Shown: positions 32,422-41,497, numbered from the stretch's first letter. The stretch: 64,000 bases of DNA from Thiohalomonas sp041685045 (GCA_041685045.1 JAWLGP010000011.1:74157-138156); one strand, 5' to 3'. The notes: generated by a model from the letters alone, not told the origin. Numbers and translations: made by a program.

Positions 32422-34410
32422 TTATTCACCCATACCCATGTCGATGTAGCCGGTCGGGCAGACGTCGGCACAGATGTGGCAACCGATGCAACGGTCGTAG
32501 TCGGTGTAGACGTAGCGGCCGGTGGTCTTTTCCTTGACCGGGGTCTTCTTGACGGCATCCTGCGGGCAGAACACCACGCAGTTGTCGCACTCGAAGCACA
32601 TGCCGCAGCTCATGCAGCGCTTGGCCTCGTTGACGGCCTGCTCTTCGGAGAGAGCCACCAGACGCTCCTGGAAGTGACCCAGCACATCTTCCGACGTCAC
32701 CTCGATATGCTCGCGCTTGTTGCGCGGGGTGTAGGCGAAGTGACCCAGGAAAAGGTCTTCGGCCGGGATGATCTCGTTCTTGGAACGGTCTTCGTAGTTG
32801 TGCACCGCGTACTTGGCGTCGGAGGTGCCGCGCAGACCCAGGTCGATCTCCTTGGCGAAGCCTTCGGCCTGCTTGATCTCGTCGCGGCCGGCCGCGTGGT
32901 ACTCTTCCGGCGCCAGACCGGTCTCCATCAGCTTGTTCATCAGGTTGAAGTGGTGCACGTCAACCTTCGGGCGCTTGACCAGTTCTTCGTGCTTCATGAA
33001 GTGGTCGATGCTCTCGACGGCAATGGCGGCCTGGCCGATAGCGGTGGTCAGCAGGTGCGGACGGACGATGTCGCCGCAGACGAAGTACTTCGCCTTGTTC
33101 GGCACCTGGAAGTGCTTGTCGGCGTCGATCAGGCCCTTGCCGTTGTCGAACGCTTCCATCCCTTCGAGGTTACCGGTCTGGCCGATGGCGGCCACGATCA
33201 GCTCGGCTTCGATGTCCTCGAACTCGCCTTCGATCGGGGTCTTGCCGTCGGCTTCCAGCTTCTGCACGCGCAAGGCGATGGCACGACCGCTGGCGTCCTT
33301 GATCACCTCGACCGGGCTCAGCTGGCCGCGGATGGTGACGCCTTCGCGGGTGGCGTCTTCGATCTCGTGCTGAGCCGCCGGCATCTTCTCGATGGCGGAA
33401 CGGGAGATCAGGACCACTTCGGCGCCGGTGCGGTTGGCAACCATGGCGGCGTCGTGAGCGGTCTGATTGATGATGATGTGCTCCGGACGGTCCTTTTCGT
33501 TCTCGACCGTGATGTGACCCAGACGGCGGGCCACGGAGGCGACGTCGATGGAGGTGTCACCACCGCCGACCACGACCACCTTGCCGGAGACGGCCTTCAG
33601 GCGGCCTTCGTTGAAGGCGGCGAGGAAGGCGACGCCGCTGATGCAGTTGACAGCATCGGCGCCCGGGATCGGCAGCGGACGGCCGGACTGTGCGCCGATG
33701 GCGAACAGGATCGCGTCGTACTCGCTCTCCAGCTGCTCCAGGCTGACGTCAACGCCGACCTTGGTCTTGGTCTTCACTTCGACGCCCATGGCGACGATGC
33801 GGTTGATCTCGCCATCCAGCACGTCACGCGGGGTACGGTAGCCCGGGATGCCGTAGCGCATCATGCCGCCGAGGTGCTCGTAAGCCTCGAAGATGGTGGC
33901 GCCATGGCCCTTCTTGCGCAGCTGGTAGGCCGCGGCCAGACCGGCCGGACCGCCGCCGATGATGGCGACCTTCTTGCCGGTGTCGGCGCCGGCCTCGAAG
34001 CCGTAGCCGTTGGCCAGGGCGGTGTCACCGATGTACTGCTCGACGGAGTTGATGCCAACGCGGTCTTCGACCATGTTGCGGTTACAGCCGTCTTCGCAGG
34101 GAGCGGGGCAGACGCGGCCCATGATGGCCGGGAACGGGTTGGCCTGGGTGTTACGACGGAACGCGTACTCCGGCATGGTCATCTCGCCGGCCGGCTTTTC
34201 GATGCCGCGGACGATATCCAGCCAGCCGCGGATGTCGTGACCGGAGGGGCAGCTGCCCTGGCACGGCGGGGTGCGGTGGACATAGGTGGGGCACTTGTGA
34301 GTCCAGCTGGACTGCCAGATCTCCTGATTCCACGGACGGTGCTTGTCGTCACCATCCTTGTAGCGGCGGAAGGTCAAACCCTTTTTCATGTCGTCGCTAG
34401 AAGTCGCCAT
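32422..34410 (-). CDS. dsrL: DsrL, NAD(P)H:acceptor iron-sulfur flavoprotein
   Basis: 662 aa. The N-terminal GltD-like Fe-S region has PPCQGSCPSGHDI and VCPAPCEDGCNR. The FAD site is IIGGGPAGLAAAYQLRKKG, and the NAD(P) site is VVVVGGGDTSIDVASVARR. A linker and a two-cluster ferredoxin C-terminus (CMSCGMCFECDNCVVFCP, CIGCHICADVCPTG) complete it. DsrL couples DsrAB electrons to NAD(P) in sulfur oxidation. It is essential in Allochromatium. A 77-base spacer separates it from dsrK. Confidence 0.96.
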   Translation of the reverse strand: MATSSDDMKKGLTFRRYKDGDDKHRPWNQEIWQSSWTHKCPTYVHRTPPCQGSCPSGHDIRGWLDIVRGIEKPAGEMTMPEYAFRRNTQANPFPAIMGRVCPAPCEDGCNRNMVEDRVGINSVEQYIGDTALANGYGFEAGADTGKKVAIIGGGPAGLAAAYQLRKKGHGATIFEAYEHLGGMMRYGIPGYRTPRDVLDGEINRIVAMGVEVKTKTKVGVDVSLEQLESEYDAILFAIGAQSGRPLPIPGADAVNCISGVAFLAAFNEGRLKAVSGKVVVVGGGDTSIDVASVARRLGHITVENEKDRPEHIIINQTAHDAAMVANRTGAEVVLISRSAIEKMPAAQHEIEDATREGVTIRGQLSPVEVIKDASGRAIALRVQKLEADGKTPIEGEFEDIEAELIVAAIGQTGNLEGMEAFDNGKGLIDADKHFQVPNKAKYFVCGDIVRPHLLTTAIGQAAIAVESIDHFMKHEELVKRPKVDVHHFNLMNKLMETGLAPEEYHAAGRDEIKQAEGFAKEIDLGLRGTSDAKYAVHNYEDRSKNEIIPAEDLFLGHFAYTPRNKREHIEVTSEDVLGHFQERLVALSEEQAVNEAKRCMSCGMCFECDNCVVFCPQDAVKKTPVKEKTTGRYVYTDYDRCIGCHICADVCPTGYIDMGMGE

Positions 34411-34487
34411 GTCTTAGTCTCCTGTGCCAAATGGTTCGGCTTTCACGACAGCAGGTCGCCGCGAGAGCCGTTGATTCTTCTGTTCGT

Positions 34488-36089
34488 TTACTCGGCCACC
34501 GCCGCCGTCTCCTCCGCTTCGGAGGATTCCGGCTCGCCGTCCAGCGCCTTTGCCTGATTGGAGCCCGTCAGCACCAACGCATCACCGACCAACTGGTGGG
34601 TGGAGACGATGGTGTCCATCGGAATGTTGTAGTAGGGCATGATCTTGGCGAACTGGGCCTTACAGATGGCGCAGATGGCCGCCATGTTGGTCACGCCTTG
34701 GTTCTCCATCACGTCCTTGAGCGCCTCCATACGGGGCAGGGCGCCCTTGACCCGGATCTCCATCAGGTCGTCGGTCAACAGACCGCCGCCACCGCCGCAG
34801 CAGAAGGTCTTCTCGCGGATGGTGTCCGGATCCATGTCCACGTAGTTGTTGCAGGCCGCCTTGATGACGTTACGCGGAATATCGAACTGACCGCCTGACT
34901 TGGTCCCCATGCGCGAGGCGCGCGCCACGTTACAGGAGTCGTGGAAGGTGACCGTACGGTGGTCGTTGGCCGACTTGTCGAAGCGCAGCTTGCCCTCTTC
35001 GATCAGGCTGTGGGTGAACTCGCAGATGTGCTGCGGGATCGGGTAGCTGTGATCCAGCTGCTTCTGCAGTTTCTGTGCGAACTCGTCGTTCTCGTCCGCA
35101 CCGGAACCGACGCCGGCCAGGGTGTTCCAGAAGCTGTAGGCGACGCGCCAGGCGTGTCCGCATTCGCCGACCATGATGCGCTTGACGCCCAGGTCCAGCG
35201 CCGCCTTGCGGATGCGCTCGGCGACCACCTTCATGTTCGAGTAGGAGCCGATGAACATGGAAAAGTTGGCCGCTTCCGCCGCATAGGAGGAGAGGGTCCA
35301 GCTGATGCCGGCCTCGTGGAACACCTTGGCGTAGCCCATCAGGCCGTCAATATGGGGCTCGGCGAAGAAGTCCGCTGACGGGGTGATGAGCAGCACGTCG
35401 GCGCCCTGGACGTCGATCGGCAGCTTGATCGGCAGCCCGGTGTCGTCTTCCATCTCCTCCTCGAACTCTTCGAGGGTGGCTCTGAGCGCCGGGCCGGGCA
35501 GGCCGAGGTTGTTGCCGATGGTCTGCACCTTGCCCAGGATCTCGTTGCAGTACTTCTGGCCGTGACCGATGGAGTCCATGATCTCGCGAGCGGCCATGGA
35601 GATCTCGGCGGTGTCAATGCCGTAGGGGCAGAACACCGAACAGCGGCGGCACTGAGAGCACTGGTGGAAGTAGCTGTACCACTCGTCCAGTACTTCGCGG
35701 CTCATGTCACGGGCGCCGACCAGCTTCGGGAAGAATTTGCCGGCAAAGGTGTAGTAGCGACGATAGACGCTGCGCAGCAGGTCCTGCCGTGCCACCGGCA
35801 TGTTCTTCGGATCGGAGGTGCCCTGGAAGTAGTGGCACTTGTCGGTACAGGAACCGCACTTAACGCAGGCGTCCAGGAACACCCGCAGACCGCGGTAGTT
35901 GTCGACCAGTTCGCCAAGCTTGGCGACGGCCTTTTCTTCCCAGTTGTCGACCAGCTCACCCGGGAAGCCCAGTTGCTCCTGGTGATTTGGCTTGGCAATG
36001 AACGGGCTCAGGTGCGCCGTTGCATCGGGTACCAGTTTGTTGGGAACAGCGGGGTATTCCCTAAATTCCGGTGTCTGAAAATCGGCCAC
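34488..36089 (-). CDS. dsrK: DsrK, HdrD-like iron-sulfur protein
   Basis: 533 aa. Two ferredoxin motifs (CVKCGSCTDKC and CSQCRRCSVFCP) precede CCG-domain cysteines (HDSCNVAR, CCGGGGG, ICAICKAQF) of the non-cubane cluster that reduces heterodisulfides. It sits on the cytoplasmic face with DsrM and is the presumed site of DsrC trisulfide or disulfide chemistry. An acidic C-terminal tail (PESSEAEETAAVAE) extends beyond the catalytic domain. Confidence 0.96.
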   Translation of the reverse strand: MADFQTPEFREYPAVPNKLVPDATAHLSPFIAKPNHQEQLGFPGELVDNWEEKAVAKLGELVDNYRGLRVFLDACVKCGSCTDKCHYFQGTSDPKNMPVARQDLLRSVYRRYYTFAGKFFPKLVGARDMSREVLDEWYSYFHQCSQCRRCSVFCPYGIDTAEISMAAREIMDSIGHGQKYCNEILGKVQTIGNNLGLPGPALRATLEEFEEEMEDDTGLPIKLPIDVQGADVLLITPSADFFAEPHIDGLMGYAKVFHEAGISWTLSSYAAEAANFSMFIGSYSNMKVVAERIRKAALDLGVKRIMVGECGHAWRVAYSFWNTLAGVGSGADENDEFAQKLQKQLDHSYPIPQHICEFTHSLIEEGKLRFDKSANDHRTVTFHDSCNVARASRMGTKSGGQFDIPRNVIKAACNNYVDMDPDTIREKTFCCGGGGGLLTDDLMEIRVKGALPRMEALKDVMENQGVTNMAAICAICKAQFAKIMPYYNIPMDTIVSTHQLVGDALVLTGSNQAKALDGEPESSEAEETAAVAE

Positions 36090-36116
36090 GCGGATTCTCC
36101 TCGTTCGATAATCCGG

Positions 36117-36836
36117 TTACTTGTCCAGTTCGGCAGCCCACGGCGCGATGTGGCGGCGCTCACGCGGGTTGTCGACCTGGTTGCGGGTCGGGCTGAAGAA
36201 CACACCGGGCGCGTGCAGTAGCTTGCTGATCGGGAAGATGATCATCAGCACAGCAACCAGGGCCAAGTGGATCAGCAGCAGCGGGTCGGTGGGCAGCGGC
36301 TGCACGCTGAAACTCATCAGACCGAGGAAGAACGCCTTCACCGCGACGATATCGGTGTGTGCGACGAACTTCATGCCGAGGCCGGTCACGCCGATGGCGA
36401 CCAGCAGGGCCAGCATCAGATGGTCGGACGGGTTGGTGATGTAGCGGATGCGCTCCACTACGACCCGCCGTGCCCACAGACCCGCCAGGCCGAGGACCAT
36501 GGCGAATCCGGCATACATGCCGAACGGTTGGATAAAGGCGATCACGCCCGGCACCGGCTCGATGAAATAGCGCGTGTGGCGCAGCAATACCAGTGCCAGT
36601 CCAAGGTGGAATACCCAGCCGAATAGCCAGATCCACTTGTTGGACTTGAACAGGCTTTCGAACAGCACGACTTCACGTGCCATCCGGGCAACCACACCGC
36701 TCGTGGTAGTGGGAGCGGGCGTGGTGGGAATCTTGAGGGGCGCGGGTGTTGTGGCGTATTTATAAATTTTGTAGCCAAGTCCGCCGACGAGGACTACGGT
36801 CGCCAAATAATAGAGTGCGGCGTAAAGCTCAGACAT
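36117..36836 (-). CDS. dsrM: DsrM, NarI-like cytochrome b membrane subunit
   Basis: 239 aa from ATG 36836, with GGAGAG upstream. About five to six transmembrane helices; candidate heme-ligand histidines lie in VFHLGLALVLLRHTRY and SKLLHAPG. It anchors DsrK and exchanges electrons with quinone. The start gives a hydrophobic first helix (YYLATVVLVGGLGYKIY), as expected for the family. Confidence 0.93.
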   Translation of the reverse strand: MSELYAALYYLATVVLVGGLGYKIYKYATTPAPLKIPTTPAPTTTSGVVARMAREVVLFESLFKSNKWIWLFGWVFHLGLALVLLRHTRYFIEPVPGVIAFIQPFGMYAGFAMVLGLAGLWARRVVVERIRYITNPSDHLMLALLVAIGVTGLGMKFVAHTDIVAVKAFFLGLMSFSVQPLPTDPLLLIHLALVAVLMIIFPISKLLHAPGVFFSPTRNQVDNPRERRHIAPWAAELDK

Positions 36837-36871
36837 CAATCGACTCTCCGAACTCCGGACAGAGTAAGGGT

Positions 36872-36891
36872 GGGGGGCCGTACGGCCCCCC
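36872..36891. promoter_or_regulatory. Perfect 20-base palindrome between dsrC and dsrM
   Basis: GGGGGGCCGTACGGCCCCCC, self-complementary over its full length, lies 11 bases past the dsrC stop on the transcribed strand. It is GC-rich with no T-run, better suited to protecting the 3' end of a dsrC-containing RNA or partial attenuation than to full termination. Confidence 0.65.
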
Positions 36892-36901
36892 GTGCATCGG
36901 C

Positions 36902-37237
36902 TTAGATGCAGCCGGTCGGCTTCGGCAGACCGGCGATCTTGCACGCCTGCTTGGCCGGGCCGTACGGGAACAGCTCGTACAGGTACTTGCTGTTGCCCTT
37001 CTCTGGGCCAAGCTTCTTGCCAATCGCCTTGGTCAGCACGCGAACGGCCGGGGCGATCTGGTATTCGTTGTAGTACTCACGCAGGAAGTCGACGACTTCC
37101 CAGTGGTTTTCGGTCATGTCGATGTTTTCGGACTTGGCCAGCTCGCCGGCAACGTCCTTATCCCAGTCATTGATGTTGACCAGGTAGCCTTCCTCATCGA
37201 CTTCAACGCTCTTACCTGCAACGTCCATCGTACCCAT
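36902..37237 (-). CDS. dsrC: DsrC sulfur carrier protein with both redox cysteines
   Basis: 111 aa. The C-terminal arm CKIAGLPKPTGC carries two cysteines separated by ten residues, the defining feature of true DsrC (as opposed to TusE with one or RspA with none), with Ile after the last Cys. NINDWDKDVAGELAKSE and NHWEVVDFLREYY match the family. It accepts sulfur from DsrEFH and presents it to DsrAB, forming a trisulfide that DsrMK processes. A hairpin follows it. Confidence 0.97.
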   Translation of the reverse strand: MGTMDVAGKSVEVDEEGYLVNINDWDKDVAGELAKSENIDMTENHWEVVDFLREYYNEYQIAPAVRVLTKAIGKKLGPEKGNSKYLYELFPYGPAKQACKIAGLPKPTGCI

Positions 37238-37284
37238 TGCACTGTCTCCTGTTTGAGATTGGTTCTGAGTGGGTTAAACCGTTT

Positions 37285-37584
37285 TTACAACCAGGCCTGA
37301 ACCTTGTCGTTTTCCACGGCAAGGTCGACAAAACCGGCGTAATCCACCAGTTTCACGCCATCCATCATCTTGCCCGCCACGCCGCGCGCCTTGACGTCCG
37401 GCTCGAGGGCGTAGATGGTGAACTTGCTCATGGCTTCCTGCACTTTTTCCGATACGGCGGTGCCCTTCATGGCGCCGTACACGCCGTCCTCGATCAGCAG
37501 GATGGCGCTGCCCTCTTTGGCGTGAGCCAGGCAGCTTTCCAGGCTGTTCTTCTCGAACGGCGACTTGTTGACGGTATGCAACAT
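37285..37584 (-). CDS. dsrH: DsrH, TusB-like sulfur relay subunit
   Basis: 99 aa from ATG 37584 with GGGGGAGAAAGAG upstream. MLHTVNKSPFEKNSLESCL begins the family, with the conserved Cys near residue 18. SAILLIEDGVYGA follows. It forms the hexameric DsrE2F2H2 complex that transfers sulfane sulfur to DsrC. It lies 16 bases after dsrF. Confidence 0.95.
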   Translation of the reverse strand: MLHTVNKSPFEKNSLESCLAHAKEGSAILLIEDGVYGAMKGTAVSEKVQEAMSKFTIYALEPDVKARGVAGKMMDGVKLVDYAGFVDLAVENDKVQAWL

Positions 37585-37600
37585 CTCTTTCTCCCCCGAA

Positions 37601-37984
37601 TTAGAAGCTGAGGACGACGTCCATCTCTTCCATGAGATCCCGGATTTCGGCGGCCGTCTTGACCTCCACATCCACCAGCAGGTCTTCCTCGGTCAGACCA
37701 CGCGCGTCCAGAGACTCCTTGGCGACATAGAGCTTTTCCACGTCGTACATCTCCAGGGCGCGGTAGGTCGGGGAGAAGTTCTTCATGTCCGAGTCGCTGG
37801 TGTCCTGGCCCTTGGTGATCTGGAACACACCGTCATCCAGGAAAACGAGCGTGACGTCCTGCTCGAACGCTGCACCGATAAGAACGACTTCCAGGGACTC
37901 CAGGGCGTAGACCGTTCCGTACGGAGCCTTGCGGTTCACGTACAAGAACTTCTTGACGTCTCCCCCCATCATTTCTTCACTCAT
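37601..37984 (-). CDS. dsrF: DsrF, TusC-like sulfur relay subunit
   Basis: 127 aa; later Met codons at residues 5 and 6 are possible starts. KFLYVNRKAPYGTVYALESLEVVLIGAAFEQDVTLVFLDDGV is typical of DsrF/TusC. It lacks a cysteine in the active region, as the family allows. It is the structural partner in DsrEFH. Confidence 0.93.
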   Translation of the reverse strand: MSEEMMGGDVKKFLYVNRKAPYGTVYALESLEVVLIGAAFEQDVTLVFLDDGVFQITKGQDTSDSDMKNFSPTYRALEMYDVEKLYVAKESLDARGLTEEDLLVDVEVKTAAEIRDLMEEMDVVLSF

Positions 37985-37999
37985 CGATTCATCCCCCCG

Positions 38000-38392
38000 T
38001 TAGTCGCCGAAGACAACCAGGCGATCGGCCTGGATGCCACCTTCGATCAACTGACCCAGGCCGGAAATGCGGAAGCCGGGTGCCAGGTTGTCGGCGTCTT
38101 TGCCGTTACGCCTTGCCTCGTCGGCGTCGGCGATGCCGCGGCGCTGGGCCGCGGCAACGCAAACGACGAGGTCGAGGTTGTGCTTTTCGGCAAGTTCGGA
38201 CCAACGCTTGACGATGTTGCGATCGTCCTGCGGGGGCGTCGTCAGACGCGTCGCGTTGTTCACACCGTCGTGGTAGAAGAAGACACGAAAGATTTCGTGG
38301 CCCTTCTCCACTGCGGCCTTCACAAAGTGATACGCCGTGTCGGACGACTGATGCTGATAAGGTCCTTCGTTAATCTGTACCGTAAACTTCAT
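38000..38392 (-). CDS. dsrE: DsrE, TusD-like sulfurtransferase subunit
   Basis: 130 aa. The conserved active cysteine is in LDLVVCVAAAQRRG, the sulfur-binding site that receives sulfane sulfur. The N-terminal KFTVQINEGPYQHQSSDTAY and C-terminal GLGQLIEGGIQADRLVVFG match the family. It is the catalytic subunit of DsrEFH. It starts 19 bases after dsrB. Confidence 0.95.
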   Translation of the reverse strand: MKFTVQINEGPYQHQSSDTAYHFVKAAVEKGHEIFRVFFYHDGVNNATRLTTPPQDDRNIVKRWSELAEKHNLDLVVCVAAAQRRGIADADEARRNGKDADNLAPGFRISGLGQLIEGGIQADRLVVFGD

Positions 38393-38411
38393 TACTCGAC
38401 CTTTTCCGTTC

Positions 38412-39485
38412 TTAGAAGCGGATGTGAGCCGACGCGTTCAGGTTAACGCGACCACCACGCCAGTTGTCGATGTGGTACTTGGTGAACGGCAGACCGGTCT
38501 TCTCGAAGAATCGCGGCCAGCCGATACGCTCGGCCCACTCGCCCATACGCTCCCAATCCTTCGCGTCTTCCTTGTAGGCGTTCAGGATCTTCTTCACGAC
38601 GTCGGCAACTTCCGGCCAACGCGGCGGGTTGTTCGGCAGGCCGGCAGCGACCAGCTTGTGGAAGGTCGGCTTGGAACGGGCGTTGGAGTTCTTGCCGCCG
38701 ACCCAGATGGCCAGCTTGGAGTGCTCCGGATCGTTGATCTGCATCGGCGGGCAGGGCGGGAAGCAGGCGCCGCAGGCAACGCACTTCTTCTCGTCCACTT
38801 CCAGCGACGGCTTGCCGTTGACCATGGCCGGGCGAATGGCTGCAACCGGGCAGCGGGCGACGACGGACGGGCGCTCACACACGTTGGCGACCAGATCGTG
38901 GTTGATCTTGGGCGGCTTGGTGTGCTGGATGTTGATGGCAATGTCACCCTGGCCGCCGCAGTTGATCTGGCAGCAGGAGGTGGTCATGCGGACACGGTTC
39001 GGCATCTCTTCGTGGGTGAACTCGTGGTAGAGCTCGTCCATCAGCGCCTTCACCACGCCGGAGGCGTCGGTGCCCGGGATGTCGCAGTGCAGCCAGCCCT
39101 GGGTGTGGGAGATCATGGAGACCGAGTTGCCGGTACCACCGATGGGGAAGCCTTCGGCGTTCAGCTTGTCGATCAGCGGCTGGACCTTGTCTTCGGAGCT
39201 CACCATGAACTCGATGTTCGAGCGGATGGTGAAGCGGACGTAGCCTTCGGCGAACTCGTCGGCGATGTCCATCAGCTTGCGGATGGTGTACAGGTCCATC
39301 TGACGCTGGGTGCCGGCGCGGACGGTCCAGATTGCTTCGCCGCTCTTGGCGACGTGGTGCAGGACGCCCGGACGTGGACGGTCGTGCCAGGCCCACTGGC
39401 CATAGTTCTTCTTCATGACCGGATGCATGTACGGCATCGGATCCGGTACACCGCTCTCAATCGGCATGCGAGGTGCGTTCATCAT
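38412..39485 (-). CDS. dsrB: Reverse dissimilatory sulfite reductase beta subunit
   Basis: 357 aa (a second Met follows immediately). TTSCCQINCGGQGDIAIN occupies the siroheme-domain cysteine positions. The ferredoxin insertion has CVACGACFPPCPPMQIND. YTIRKLMDIADEFAEGYVRFTIRSN matches DsrB. With DsrA it oxidises DsrC-bound sulfur to sulfite. Only one dsrB exists in the window against two dsrA genes. Confidence 0.97.
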   Translation of the reverse strand: MMNAPRMPIESGVPDPMPYMHPVMKKNYGQWAWHDRPRPGVLHHVAKSGEAIWTVRAGTQRQMDLYTIRKLMDIADEFAEGYVRFTIRSNIEFMVSSEDKVQPLIDKLNAEGFPIGGTGNSVSMISHTQGWLHCDIPGTDASGVVKALMDELYHEFTHEEMPNRVRMTTSCCQINCGGQGDIAINIQHTKPPKINHDLVANVCERPSVVARCPVAAIRPAMVNGKPSLEVDEKKCVACGACFPPCPPMQINDPEHSKLAIWVGGKNSNARSKPTFHKLVAAGLPNNPPRWPEVADVVKKILNAYKEDAKDWERMGEWAERIGWPRFFEKTGLPFTKYHIDNWRGGRVNLNASAHIRF

Positions 39486-39512
39486 TACCTCCAGTGTTCG
39501 AAATCTTCAAGA

Positions 39513-39533
39513 GCGGGGCGTGGTACGCCCCGC
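39513..39533. promoter_or_regulatory. Hairpin in the dsrA-dsrB spacer
   Basis: GCGGGGCG-tggta-CGCCCCGC, an 8-bp perfect stem, lies in the 71-base gap between dsrA and dsrB. It may adjust subunit ratio by stabilising or attenuating RNA. It is not followed by a T-run. Confidence 0.6.
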
Positions 39534-39556
39534 CTTCCGTATAGTCGGGTTCGCGC

Positions 39557-40801
39557 TTAGACGGCCGTCTTGCGCTCAAACCACTTCTTGGCTTCCTCGT
39601 CCCAGCCGTCCATACGGATGTACGGGTTCATGCGCGGCTGGTTGACCATGTTCGGATCGATGTCGAGGCCCAGACCTTCGAGGAAGTTGACCAGACCGAT
39701 ACGCTCGATCATCTCACCGGTACGCTCGTGCTCCAGGGCGTTCTCGGCGAAGAAGTCGATGACATTGCCGGCCAGCTCTTCCAGGGCTTCGAAGTCCTCG
39801 TCGGATTCCAGCTTCATGAAGGGGACAATGACGGTGCCCATCAGGTCGCCGATCTTCAGGGTACGCTTGCCGCCGATCAGGACGCTGACGCCCTTGTCGT
39901 CGCCCGGGGAGAGGGCCTTGGTCAGCACGTTGATGCAGTGCATGCAGCGGACGCAGCTCTTGTTATCGACGTCGAGGGTGTCGTCATCGTTCAGGGACAG
40001 GGCCTGGGTCGGGCAACGGGTGATGACGTTGTCGACGATCCACTTGCGGCCTTTGGTTTCGACGTAGTTCTTGAACTCGCCCTGGTCGACCTTGATGTCG
40101 TCACGCCAGGTACCGAGCGTGGCGAAGTCGGCACGCTGGATGGCGTTCATGCAGTCGTTGCCGCAGCCGGAGACCTTGAACTTCATCTTGTAGGGCAGGG
40201 CCGGACGGTGCATGTCATCGAGGAAGGCGTTGACCAGCGTGCGCATGGTGCGCGCTTCGTCGAAGCAGGAGTGCTCGCAGCGGGCAGCACCGACGCAGGA
40301 CATGCCGGTACGGACAGCCGGGCCGGCACCGCCGAGGTCGAAGCCCATTTCGTTCATCTCGTCGAAGGCGGGCTGAACGTTTTCGGTGGTGACACCCTGG
40401 AACATGATGTCGCCGGACTGGCCGTGGAAGGCAATCAGGCCGGAGCCGTACTTTTCCCAGATATCGCAGAACTTGCGAATGGTGGCGGTGTCGTAGTGCA
40501 TGCCAGCGGGCGGCATGATACGGAGGGTGTGGAATTCAGCAGCAGCCGGGAACAGGGGCTTCTTGTTCTCGTCCATCAGCTCGGTGAAGCGGGGAATGAC
40601 GCCGCCGCCGTAACCAATCACACCGACCGTGCCGCCCTTCCAGTAGCCCTTGCGGGTCTGGTAGGAGGTTTCCAGCTGGCCGAGCAGGTCGACCATCATG
40701 TCGTTGTCCTGTGCCAGGCGCTTCAGGCCGGTCACGAAGCTCGGCCACGGACCGCTTTCCAGCTGGTCCAGCATCGGTGTGTCGTGCATCTTCTTCGCCA
40801 T
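39557..40801 (-). CDS. dsrA: Reverse dissimilatory sulfite reductase alpha subunit
   Basis: 414 aa. Siroheme-[4Fe-4S] ligands are in SCVGAARCEHSC and SGCGNDC, and ferredoxin-domain cysteines are in RCPTQALS and CVRCMHC. It heads the operon, with GGGAGAAAAA before the ATG, and is followed by dsrB. The oxidative-type set (presence of dsrEFH, dsrL) shows it runs from sulfide-level sulfur to sulfite. A full-length paralogue lies at 16364-17620. Confidence 0.98.
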   Translation of the reverse strand: MAKKMHDTPMLDQLESGPWPSFVTGLKRLAQDNDMMVDLLGQLETSYQTRKGYWKGGTVGVIGYGGGVIPRFTELMDENKKPLFPAAAEFHTLRIMPPAGMHYDTATIRKFCDIWEKYGSGLIAFHGQSGDIMFQGVTTENVQPAFDEMNEMGFDLGGAGPAVRTGMSCVGAARCEHSCFDEARTMRTLVNAFLDDMHRPALPYKMKFKVSGCGNDCMNAIQRADFATLGTWRDDIKVDQGEFKNYVETKGRKWIVDNVITRCPTQALSLNDDDTLDVDNKSCVRCMHCINVLTKALSPGDDKGVSVLIGGKRTLKIGDLMGTVIVPFMKLESDEDFEALEELAGNVIDFFAENALEHERTGEMIERIGLVNFLEGLGLDIDPNMVNQPRMNPYIRMDGWDEEAKKWFERKTAV

Positions 40802-41320
40802 CGGATTTTTTCTCCCGTACGGTCTTCAACTTGGTTGCCGGCCCCCTCTGGGGTCCCCCATCAGACCGGCTCCAGGCTGCAGGTACTGCAATCGAACCCT
40901 GCAAATACCTATAAAAGGTCTTGAAGCAGGATGACCCTACCTTCAATTGGTGCGAAAGTTTAGGAGTTCCTTATGGAGCAAAATATCCTTCCGATGGGGG
41001 GGCAGAGGGTGACATAAGCTATCCTAAATGGGATATACAAAAAATAATGTGACTATGGATTCATAATTTGTGAGGCGCTAAAAAGCCCCATCAACACAAT
41101 GGGTTGCGACGCATTGTGGAGGGTATTTGTAAACAATTTCGGCGATCGGAAGGGGTATGCCGCCGGGGCTGAAGGGTTGCGTCCAACCCACATTGTCGTT
41201 TCAATAATCTCTACTTAAACGCTAGGAAACCGGCGTCGGTGCGGTTGTAAACGCTGGGCAAGGATCCCATATGCACGAATGGCACCCTGACGCGTACACC
41301 TATATAGATAGGGGAATGAG
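40802..41320. promoter_or_regulatory. Divergent control region between dsr operon and RspA/Cas6-like block
   Basis: 519 bases without a gene, lower in GC than its surroundings. Visible structure: CACAATG-ggttgcgacg-CATTGTG at 41095-41118, GGGTTG-cgtc-CAACCC at 41174-41189 and TATCC-taaat-GGGATA near 41020-41035. GGGTTGCG recurs at 41101 and 41174. TATATAGATAGGGG just precedes the small ORF at 41321. These are candidate operators and promoters for both directions; none was tied to a named regulator. Confidence 0.5.
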
Positions 41321-41497
41321 ATGCTCCATCTGAGCGAGATCCTGATCCAGAATCCGCAAATCGAGACCTTCGAGCAGCTGCTCAAGGTGGTCGAGGAGCG
41401 GGCCAAGTCGGAGATGTTTTTCCGTATCGACGTCAAACCGCCGTTCCCGGACACCCCGGAGAACTGGGAAGATCGCCTCGAGGCGGTGTTCACCTGA
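41321..41497 (+). CDS. Small conserved-looking 58-aa protein upstream of Cas6-like block
   Basis: 58 codons from ATG with AGGGGA 5 bases upstream. It begins MLHLSEILIQNPQIETFEQL and then KVVEERAKSEMFFRIDVKPP, ending FPDTPENWEDRLEAVFT. It has a helical, charged composition with no signal peptide. Too short for a firm family assignment, but the composition, ribosome-binding site and position at the head of a plus-strand block diverging from dsr support a real gene. The function is unknown. Confidence 0.65.
   Translation: MLHLSEILIQNPQIETFEQLLKVVEERAKSEMFFRIDVKPPFPDTPENWEDRLEAVFT

Noticed and set aside
32476..34557. A 693-codon open frame on the plus strand
   Set aside because: It is antisense to dsrL and part of dsrK, whose motifs are unambiguous; its translation is repetitive in Val, Ala, Asp and Gly as expected of a shadow.
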